64,000 nucleotides of DNA from the NCBI GenBank assembly GCA_946405205.1, contig CAMJGL010000002.1, forward strand, positions 62,001 through 126,000. The letters are read 5' to 3'. This document shows, one piece after another, positions 57,852-64,000 of this stretch (the first letter of the stretch is position 1; every line of letters begins with the position of its first letter). The notes below the pieces were generated by a model, which saw nothing but the letters and a program-made list of their open reading frames with translations, was not told the DNA's origin and did not search any database. Origin of the DNA: F23-B02 sp946405205. Lineage in GTDB: Bacteria; Bacillota; Clostridia; Oscillospirales; Oscillospiraceae. The translations under genes were made by a program, and so were the position numbers.

Positions 57852-59051
57852 ATGACTGCACTTGAACTGCGTGAAAAGCGCGCAAAACTGTGGGAAGGCA
57901 CGAAGGCTTTCCTCGAAACCCACCGCAAGGAAAACGGCACTCTGTCCGCAGAGGACGATGCCGCCTATGTCAAGATGGAGCAGGAGATCAACGATCTCGG
58001 CAGAGAGATCGCCCGCGCCGAGCGTCTTGAAGCTGTAGACGCTGCTATGGCTCTGCCCACCAGCAAGCCCCTCACCGAAAAGCCCGAGGCTCAGAAGAAG
58101 GATGAAAAAACCGGCAGAGCTTCCGATGCCTACAAAAAGGCATTCTGGGCACAGGCTCGTTCCCGTACCAATGCTACCCCCGAAGTCCGCAACGACCTAC
58201 AGGTCGGCACCGACAGCGAGGGTGGCTACCTCGTTCCCGATGAGTTCGAGCATACCCTCGTACAGTCTCTGAACGAGGCCAACTTCATCCGTACTCGCGC
58301 CCGTGTCATCACCACCTCCAATGGTCTGCATAAGATCCCCATTGTGGCCGCTCACGGCTCCGCAGCTTGGATGGAGGAAGAGGACGCCTATACCGCAAGC
58401 GATGAGACCTTCGGTCAGGTCAACCTCGATGCCCACAAGGTCGGTACTCTCATCAAGGTTTCCGAAGAGCTTCTGCAGGACAGCGCCTTCGACCTTGAGA
58501 AGTACATGAACGAGGAATTCACCCGCCGCATCGGTGACAAGGAAGAGGATGCCTACCTCAACGGTGACGGCTCTCATAAGCCCACCGGCATTCTGCATTC
58601 CACCGGCGGTGCGCAGGTCGGCGTGACCACCGCATCCGCAACCGCCATCACCGCTGATGAGGTTATCGACCTCTTCTACAGCCTCAAGGCTCCCTACCGC
58701 AAGAATGCAATCTGGGTTCTGAACGATGACACCATCAAGGCGATCCGCAAGCTGAAGAACGGTGCCGGTGACTATCTGTGGCAGCCCGCACTGAAGGACG
58801 GCGATGTTCCTACTATTCTGGGCAGACCCTACTTCACTTCTCAGTTTGCACCCACCATAGCTTCCGGTGCCAAGGTCATCGCTTTCGGTGACTTCAGCTT
58901 CTACTGGATCGGTGACCGTCAGGGCATCAGCTTCAAGCGTCTGAACGAGCTGTATGCTGGCAACGGTCAGGTCGGCTTCCTTGCCTCCAAGCGACTGGAC
59001 GGTAAGCTCGTTCTGCCCGAAGCCATTAAGGTTCTGCAGATGAAGGCGTGA
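57852..59051 (+). CDS. Major capsid protein (HK97 fold)
   Basis: A 399-residue HK97-type capsid precursor. The first about 115 residues form a charged helical delta domain likely removed by the protease. The mature part begins near VRNDLQVGTDSEGGYLVPDEFE, cut here as VRNDLQVGT and GGYLVPDEF, with the later IWVLNDDTIKAI. GGAGG site 9 bases before ATG. Codon use suggests high expression. Confidence 0.95.
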   Translation: MTALELREKRAKLWEGTKAFLETHRKENGTLSAEDDAAYVKMEQEINDLGREIARAERLEAVDAAMALPTSKPLTEKPEAQKKDEKTGRASDAYKKAFWAQARSRTNATPEVRNDLQVGTDSEGGYLVPDEFEHTLVQSLNEANFIRTRARVITTSNGLHKIPIVAAHGSAAWMEEEDAYTASDETFGQVNLDAHKVGTLIKVSEELLQDSAFDLEKYMNEEFTRRIGDKEEDAYLNGDGSHKPTGILHSTGGAQVGVTTASATAITADEVIDLFYSLKAPYRKNAIWVLNDDTIKAIRKLKNGAGDYLWQPALKDGDVPTILGRPYFTSQFAPTIASGAKVIAFGDFSFYWIGDRQGISFKRLNELYAGNGQVGFLASKRLDGKLVLPEAIKVLQMKA

Positions 59052-59061
59052 GGTAATCCCA

Positions 59062-59286
59062 ATGAGCTATAACACCAAGAATTATTCCGAGCAGGGCGGC
59101 GATGTCACCCATTTCGGCGGCAAGGTCATCTTTGAGGAAGGCTGCGAGGTGGAGGGTAATTCCTTCACCCCTGCGACTAACCAGGCGGCAAGCACCGCCA
59201 CCACCATCGCAGGGCTTGTCACAGACTTCAATGCTCTGCTCACAAAGCTCAAAACCGCCGGTCTTATGGAGGCTGACGAGGAATGA
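59062..59286 (+). CDS. Head fiber protein
   Basis: A 74-residue protein of the phage head-fiber type: a trimer-forming segment (GGDVTHFGGKVIFEEGCEVE) followed by a helical tail with LVTDFNALLTKLKTAGLM. Ten bases after the capsid gene. Decorates capsid surface in related phages. Confidence 0.8.
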   Translation: MSYNTKNYSEQGGDVTHFGGKVIFEEGCEVEGNSFTPATNQAASTATTIAGLVTDFNALLTKLKTAGLMEADEE

Positions 59287-59338
59287 TTCACAGGGACTTC
59301 GGTTTGACCGCCGGAGTCCCTTTTTCGGAGGTTATCCC

Positions 59339-59617
59339 ATGATAGTTACTCTTGAAGAAGCAAAAGGCTACCTCCGTGTGGACTTCGATGACGATGATGA
59401 GCTGATCGAGTCTTTTCTCGCTTCGGCAGAACAGCTCGTAGCGGATGTGGCAAGAGTCGAGGTTTCGGAGCTTTCCACCGGATACAGTGAGAAGTTCCGG
59501 ATCGCCGCTCTGTATGCCACTGCCTATCTCTATGAACACCGGGAGGAAGCCGACCACAACGCTCTGACCTTGAGCCTGCGCTCCTTCCTCTGCGGTGAGC
59601 GAAGGGCGGGATTCTGA
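59339..59617 (+). CDS. Head-tail connector protein (gp6-like)
   Basis: A 92-residue adaptor: LEEAKGYLRVDFDDDDELIE at the start and helices ending in LRSFLCGERRAGF, typical of HK97 gp6/DNA-packaging proteins. Start at 59339 with CGGAGGTTATCC. Overlaps the next gene at TGATGA. Confidence 0.88.
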   Translation: MIVTLEEAKGYLRVDFDDDDELIESFLASAEQLVADVARVEVSELSTGYSEKFRIAALYATAYLYEHREEADHNALTLSLRSFLCGERRAGF

Positions 59618-59949
59618 TGAAGGTCGCTCTGCTCAATCGGATCATTACCGTGCAGAGAAACACCGCTGTTACGGACGAGATCGGCAATCATCTGAATACA
59701 TGGACTGCTTTTTATACCTGCCACGCCACGGTCAGCGGCGAGACGGACGCCGAAGCGGAGGAAGCCGGAACAACTGTAGACGATACCAAAGCTGACTTTA
59801 CGCTCCGCTGGTGTGCCGCCTCCTCAGTTATCACCCCTACCGAATACCGGGTCGTGATGGACGGACAGATATACGACATTCTCTCCGTTGACCATATGAA
59901 CTTCAAGCACAAGAGCATGAAGCTCCGGTGCAGGAAAGCGAGGCGGTAA
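59617..59949 (+). CDS. Head closure protein
   Basis: A 110-residue SPP1 gp16-like head-completion protein: LLNRIITVQRNT at the start and EYRVVMDGQIYDILSVDHMN near the end. It seals the portal channel between connector and tail. Confidence 0.88.
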   Translation: MKVALLNRIITVQRNTAVTDEIGNHLNTWTAFYTCHATVSGETDAEAEEAGTTVDDTKADFTLRWCAASSVITPTEYRVVMDGQIYDILSVDHMNFKHKSMKLRCRKARR

Positions 59950-59951
59950 CT

Positions 59952-60329
59952 GTGTCTATACCCGTGGGAAACCTCGCCGATGAGGTCATAAAACAGCTGG
60001 GCGAGTATGCCGAGGTCACGACAGACGGCATGAAAAAGGCGGTCAACGATGCCGGAAAAACTGTGAAGAAGGAAATTCAAGCTAATGCCCCTGTCCAGTC
60101 CGGGAAGTACAAAAAGAGCTGGACGGTCAAGAAAACTGCCGAGTCCGCTACGAAGCTGGAGATAACGGTGCATTCCAAAAACCGCTATCAGCTTGCCCAC
60201 CTTCTGGAACACGGTCATGCCAAGCGTAACGGCGGCAGGACGAAGGCGATACCGCATATTGCTCCGGCAGAGGAACTCGGTGCGGAGCAGCTCGAACAGG
60301 ACATAGAGAGGATGATTCGGAATGGATAA
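59952..60329 (+). CDS. HK97 gp10-like tail-joining protein
   Basis: A 125-residue protein, GTG start with GAGGCGG upstream. ANAPVQSGKYKKSWTVKK near residue 50 and LLEHGHAKRNGG near 88 mark the gp10/tail-component family. Confidence 0.88.
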   Translation: MSIPVGNLADEVIKQLGEYAEVTTDGMKKAVNDAGKTVKKEIQANAPVQSGKYKKSWTVKKTAESATKLEITVHSKNRYQLAHLLEHGHAKRNGGRTKAIPHIAPAEELGAEQLEQDIERMIRNG

Positions 60330-60651
60330 GCTTTTAGCAATAGTGCAGGAAATAGGCTACCCCAATGCCTATGACCACTTCGCCGAGGGTGAGGCTCCGG
60401 AGCTTCCGTACATTCTGTACCTCGTCCCGGAGAGTAACAACTTCGCCGCCGACAACTACGCTTATTTCAAAGTCAACGAAGTCCACATAGAGCTGTACAC
60501 CGACCGGAAAGACCTGACGGCGGAGCAGAAAGTCGAAGCTGTGCTTGACAGGCACGGCATTTTTTATAACAGGTCTGAAACCTGGATCGAGAGCGAACAG
60601 CTCTATGAAGTCCTTTATTATTTCGATATGGAGGTAAAAGGCAATGCCTAA
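60322..60651 (+). CDS. Tail terminator/completion protein
   Basis: A 109-residue protein between gp10-like and major tail genes, where the tail terminator lies in HK97-type phages. Contains PYILYLVPESNNFAADN and a VHIELYTDRKDL beta segment. Overlaps both neighbours by 8 bases. Confidence 0.8.
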   Translation: MDKLLAIVQEIGYPNAYDHFAEGEAPELPYILYLVPESNNFAADNYAYFKVNEVHIELYTDRKDLTAEQKVEAVLDRHGIFYNRSETWIESEQLYEVLYYFDMEVKGNA

Positions 60652-61240
60652 CAAAGTCAAATACGGTCTGAAAAATGTCCATGCGGCTATTCTGACCGAA
60701 ACCGTGGTTGACGATGTTACTACCTACAGCTACGGAACTCCCAAGCCCGTCCCCGGCGCGGTGAGTATCAGCCTTGAGGCACAGGGCGAGACCTCTCCGT
60801 TCTATGCGGATGATATCGTGTATTTCCGCACCAATGCCAATAACGGCTACTCCGGCGATCTGGAGATCGCGCTGATCCCCGAATGGTTCAGAACCGACAT
60901 TCTCAAGGAGGATGACGATGCCAACGGTGTGCTTGTGGAGAAGAGCGATATCGGCGAGAGCGTGAAGTTTGCTCTGCTGTTTGAGTTCACCGGCGATGCG
61001 AAGGGTATCCGCCATGTGCTGTATAACTGCTCTGCGTCCCGCCCCTCTCTCGAGTCGCAGACGAAGGAAGAGAACATTGAGCCCGGTACAGAGAAGCTCA
61101 CCATCACCGCCGACCCCAGAGGTGACGGTCTGGTCAAAGCCCGCACGGGTGACACCACTACCACCACTGTTTACAACGGCTGGTATACCTCTGTGTATAC
61201 GCCCGTTGCTCCCACCCCTCCCAGCGGAGGTAACACCTAA
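60644..61240 (+). CDS. Major tail protein
   Basis: A 198-residue phi13-type tail-tube protein. VKYGLKNVHAAILTE at the start and an acidic beta-rich middle; the C-terminus is Thr/Pro-rich (VAPTPPSGGNT). High-expression codon use. Stop overlaps the chaperone start by 1 base. Confidence 0.9.
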   Translation: MPNKVKYGLKNVHAAILTETVVDDVTTYSYGTPKPVPGAVSISLEAQGETSPFYADDIVYFRTNANNGYSGDLEIALIPEWFRTDILKEDDDANGVLVEKSDIGESVKFALLFEFTGDAKGIRHVLYNCSASRPSLESQTKEENIEPGTEKLTITADPRGDGLVKARTGDTTTTTVYNGWYTSVYTPVAPTPPSGGNT

Positions 61241-61776
61241 TGGTTGAGAAAACTATCGAGGTCAGCGGCAAAGAGGTAAAGTTCCGTTCCTCCGCCGCTG
61301 TCCCTCGCCTCTACAGGGCAAAATTCAAACGGGACATTTTTAAGGATTTCTCGAAGCTCGAAAAGTCTTACAAGGATAACACTGACGAGGGCGAATCCTT
61401 CGCCATCGAGGACCTGGAGATCTTCGAGAACGTGGCGTACATCATGGCTTATCATGCCGACCCCACCATTCCAGGCACTATCGAGGACTGGCTCGACCAG
61501 TTTGATATGTTCAGCATTTACCAGGTGCTTCCGGAGATACTGGAAATGTGGGGTACGAACATGATGACCGATGTTGCTTCTAAAAAAAAACGAAATCCCT
61601 CAACGAGGGAAATGACCACGCCCCTGTTTCTCCTGCGGTGCGTGGAACTCGGCATATCCGTCCGCGATCTGGAACTGCTCACTATCGGGTTAATCCTGGA
61701 TATGTGGACGGAAAAGGATAACGACGGCATCGAATATGACCGCATCGCAACGCAGGAGGACATGGACGCTTTTTAA
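61240..61776 (+). CDS. Tail assembly chaperone (G/GT-like)
   Basis: A 178-residue protein between the major tail and tape-measure genes. Residues 1-115 match gpG-like chaperones (VPRLYRAKFKRDIFKDFSKL). After SKKKRNPS comes a T-like part (LFLLRCVELGISVRDLELLT). The two parts are joined in one frame, but the junction is a run of nine A residues (61582-61590) that could promote slippage. Confidence 0.85.
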   Translation: MVEKTIEVSGKEVKFRSSAAVPRLYRAKFKRDIFKDFSKLEKSYKDNTDEGESFAIEDLEIFENVAYIMAYHADPTIPGTIEDWLDQFDMFSIYQVLPEILEMWGTNMMTDVASKKKRNPSTREMTTPLFLLRCVELGISVRDLELLTIGLILDMWTEKDNDGIEYDRIATQEDMDAF

Positions 61777-61782
61777 AGTAAA

Positions 61783-61821
61783 AGCCGCAGAGCAATGATT
61801 ATCAGTCAAAACTCTGCGGCT
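61783..61821 (-). terminator. Terminator between tail chaperone and minus-strand genes
   Basis: AGCCGCAGAG/CTCTGCGGCT 10-bp stem; T-rich TTTTACTTT follows on the minus strand, so it serves the 61840-62255 genes and may also stop the tail transcript. Confidence 0.75.
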
Positions 61822-61839
61822 CAAAATTGCTGTTAAGTT

Positions 61840-62016
61840 TTATTCATCCTCGTCTCGTGACCACGATGAAATGAAGTGAATATCTCCGGTGTCCATGTCC
61901 ATAGCCATGTTATCACCCATGCGCATCATCAGATTGCCATCGGTATCCATAGCCATATTATCGGAGATGCTCATCGCAAAGTCACCGTCATCGTAATCGA
62001 AGAAGTGTTTGGACAT
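61840..62016 (-). CDS. 58-residue Met/Asp-rich protein
   Basis: A small minus-strand gene (MSKHFFDYDDGDFAMSIS...) with two copies of a DNMAMD unit separated by 16 residues (GDNMAMDMDTG at the second). Very acidic and methionine-rich (9 Met of 58). ATG preceded by GGAGAGATATT. Real by its regular repeat and site, but no known family; lies inside the tail operon on the opposite strand. Confidence 0.62.
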   Translation of the reverse strand: MSKHFFDYDDGDFAMSISDNMAMDTDGNLMMRMGDNMAMDMDTGDIHFISSWSRDEDE

Positions 62017-62033
62017 AATATCTCTCCGTACTT

Positions 62034-62255
62034 TTAGTCATCGTATTCCGGATAGTCAGGTGTCCATTCCGGCCAGGAAGGGACTTTATTTCTTCGCCTG
62101 GAATTATGAATCGCTTGATGTGTTTTGCGGTTCGGATTTAACTGATTCGAGTGATTATCCGCATTTGCCCTGTATGCCTTGTTGTTCGGGTTATGCTGAT
62201 TTGCCCAGTTGTCGAGTTGTTCTTTGCTGTGAGTTTTTCCAGAGACCTTTGCCAT
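62034..62255 (-). CDS. NPN-repeat protein of mobile elements
   Basis: A 73-residue basic, Asn-rich protein: SGKTHSKEQLDNWANQHNPN, then AYRANADNHSNQLNPNRKT, a repeat of an ANQ-NPN unit, and an acidic Tyr-rich end. The family is common in clostridial phages and plasmids, function unknown. AGGAGGACGATC before the ATG. First of a two-gene minus-strand unit with 61840-62016. Confidence 0.75.
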   Translation of the reverse strand: MAKVSGKTHSKEQLDNWANQHNPNNKAYRANADNHSNQLNPNRKTHQAIHNSRRRNKVPSWPEWTPDYPEYDD

Positions 62256-62651
62256 GATCGTCCTCCTTTCTGAACCGAAAAAATCCACGCACTTTGACCT
62301 GTGCGTGGACAACAATCATCCGGTATATTGCTTCACACGCACCAAAACAAAGCCGAACGTGAAATAATCTTTTTCGGCTCGATTTTTGTGGTGTAAAGCA
62401 CAGAAACAACAGGGGGACAACTACAGTCAACACACAACTGCTTTCTTAATTCCATAATGAGCATTTTACAGGAATTAATAGTTTCGTTGATTTACTCATT
62501 TGTCTGCTGAATATCTGACCTCTCTGCTGTGATATGATTCGTACTCTCATTTTACGAATGGATCAGCTCAGAAGAGCAATACCAACTCAGCAAAATAATA
62601 TTATCACACTGCATCAAGAAAAGCAAGAAATTTGCCTATGGAGGTGAGTAA
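62256..62651. other. Gene-free spacer before tape measure gene
   Basis: About 400 bases, AT-richer than the flanks. It holds a 10-bp hairpin TCCACGCAC/GTGCGTGGA (62282-62309) and probably the promoters of the minus-strand pair. I see no coding frame. Confidence 0.6.
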
Positions 62652-64000
62652 ATGGCAAGCAGGATAAAAGGTATTACTGTCGAGATCGGCGGCGATACCA
62701 CGGGACTTGAGAAGGCTCTGAAACAAGTAAACTCCACGATAAAAACCACGCAGTCCGAGCTGAAGGATGTTGAACGCCTGCTGAAGCTCGATCCCTCCAA
62801 CACACAGCTTCTCGCCCAGAAGCAGAAAGACCTCAAGGACGCCATCGGCGCGACCTCTGAAAAGCTGAACACGCTCAAGGAGGCACAGCGGCAGGCAAAG
62901 GAGCAGCTCGAAAACGGTGACCTCGGGCAGGACAAATACGATGCTCTGCAAAGAGAAATCATTGAGACCGAGCAGGAACTTCGCCGTCTGCAGGAGGAGG
63001 CTGTCACCACCAATGCCACCCTTGCCAAGATCGAAGAAGTCGGCGGCAAGTTCGAGGCGGTCGGTGACAAGATCACCGGAGTCGGCAACAAGGTCATGCC
63101 CGCTTCGCTTGCCGTTATCGGTCTCGGAACGGCAGCAGTAAAGACCGCTGCCGACTTCGATTCCGCTATGGCGCAGGTAGCCGCTGTTTCCGGCGCGACC
63201 GGAGATGATCTCCAAGCACTCCGGGATAAGGCAAGAGAAATGGGCGAAAAAACAAAGTTCTCTGCCTCAGAAGCTGCGTCCGCCATGAACTATATGGCGA
63301 TGGCCGGATGGAAGACCGAGGATATGCTCTCCGGCATTGACGGTATCATGTCCCTCGCCGCCGCTTCCGGTGAAGACCTCGCAACGACCTCGGACATCGT
63401 CACCGATGCACTCACCGCTTTCGGACTGACAGCACAGGACTCCGGTCACTTTGCGGACATCCTCGCAGCGGCATCCTCCAATGCTAACACCAATGTCTCC
63501 ATGATGGGCGAGACTTTCAAGTACTGCGCTCCTGTTGCCGGTGCCCTCGGCTATTCGGCAGAGGACGTTGCCGAGGCAGTCGGTCTCATGGCAAACAGCG
63601 GTATCAAGGCAACACAAGCCGGTACTGCCATGCGAACCATGATGACGAAGCTTCAGGGCGAACTGGAGCTATCCGGCGCGGCATTCGGAGAAGTCACCAT
63701 TGCCACGGCAAACGCTGACGGCTCCATGCGTGAGTTGGGAGATATCCTCGGTGACCTCCGGGTGTATTTCTCGCAGATGACGGAATCAGAAGCGGCAGCG
63801 GCGGCAGAGACCCTTGTCGGCAAGAATGCCATGTCAGGTTTTCTTGCTGTCATGAATGCCGCTCCCGGAGATATTGACAAGCTCAATAACGCTATCGCCA
63901 ACTGTGACGGTACCGCCGAAGAGATGGCGGCGATCATGCAGGACAATCTCGGCGGTCAGCTCACCATACTGAAATCTCAGTTGGAGGAGCTGGCTATTTC
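62652..64000 (+). CDS. Tail tape measure protein (TP901 family), partial
   Basis: The first 449 residues of the tape measure protein, cut by the window edge. N-terminal coiled coil (IEIGGDTTGLEKALKQVNST-like and LNTLKEAQRQAKEQLENG), then the TP901 core with FDSAMAQVAAVSGATGDDL and SAMNYMAMAGWKTEDM, cut here for length. It sets tail length. ATG at 62652 with GAGGTGAGTAA. Confidence 0.93.
   Translation, partial: MASRIKGITVEIGGDTTGLEKALKQVNSTIKTTQSELKDVERLLKLDPSNTQLLAQKQKDLKDAIGATSEKLNTLKEAQRQAKEQLENGDLGQDKYDALQREIIETEQELRRLQEEAVTTNATLAKIEEVGGKFEAVGDKITGVGNKVMPASLAVIGLGTAAVKTAADFDSAMAQVAAVSGATGDDLQALRDKAREMGEKTKFSASEAASAMNYMAMAGWKTEDMLSGIDGIMSLAAASGEDLATTSDIVTDALTAFGLTAQDSGHFADILAAASSNANTNVSMMGETFKYCAPVAGALGYSAEDVAEAVGLMANSGIKATQAGTAMRTMMTKLQGELELSGAAFGEVTIATANADGSMRELGDILGDLRVYFSQMTESEAAAAAETLVGKNAMSGFLAVMNAAPGDIDKLNNAIANCDGTAEEMAAIMQDNLGGQLTILKSQLEELAI

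Overview
The window looks like a chromosome segment of a moderately GC-rich, gut-type Clostridia (Oscillospirales-like) bacterium that carries most of a siphovirus prophage. Host assignment rests on the Firmicutes-type gene set and RNA regulators: an asparagine T-box before asnB, a lysine riboswitch before an NhaC-type transporter, DUF896, DUF951, DUF1846, a CD1247-type acidic zinc-ribbon protein and BioY. No rRNA, complete tRNA or CRISPR array was seen.

Region 1 (1-21.3 kb) is ordinary host chromosome: gltX, an AEC permease/DUF896/HD-phosphohydrolase operon, a Xaa-Pro peptidase, efp, rarA, nth, proC, the riboswitch-controlled lysW-like gene, a C39-like protein, DUF1846, bioY, pyrG, asnB and a LysR regulator. 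Three intergenic gaps (about 1.55-2.09, 14.3-14.75 and 17.3-17.65 kb) hold at least 11 copies of a 25-bp hairpin-forming repeat in both orientations.

Region 2 (21.3-32.7 kb) is accessory metabolism. A TetR gene and two subunits of a 2-hydroxyacyl-CoA dehydratase/benzoyl-CoA-reductase-type enzyme, followed by a 51-residue membrane peptide, share two near-identical palindromic operators. After a decayed stretch with a serine-recombinase remnant comes a six-gene operon: class V PLP enzyme, DUF3870, TAXI-type TRAP binding protein, fused TRAP permease, cyclase/hydrolase family enzyme and AEC permease. It looks like an uptake and breakdown pathway for an unknown organic acid or amino-acid derivative.

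Region 3 (about 32.9 kb to the right edge) is a prophage. Its left part holds a CI-like repressor with divergent promoters and a mutagenesis cassette (UmuD-like protein lacking catalytic residues, Y-family polymerase, YolD-like protein). A highly structured leader precedes a sigma-like gene. Replication genes follow (Gp157, Sak4-like ATPase, DUF669, helicase, primase-ATPase), then RusA, DUF1492 and HNH. Around the small terminase gene lies an S-adenosylmethionine (SAM) theme: a SAM-I-clan-like riboswitch on the minus strand before an unknown gene, a very short SAM synthetase, a ParB-methyltransferase fusion and a C5 methyltransferase with a repeat-rich insert. TerL, a small XRE/Spo0A-C-like regulatory island with palindromic operators, and head and tail genes follow up to the tape measure protein, which runs off the window. 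The prophage integrase and right end are not in view.

Most interesting points: the SAM riboswitch/synthetase/methyltransferase set, the leader at 37.6-37.78 kb in which one segment can pair either with an upstream arm or with the ribosome binding site, the catalytically degenerate UmuD-like protein, and the TetR-operator-controlled dehydratase operon.
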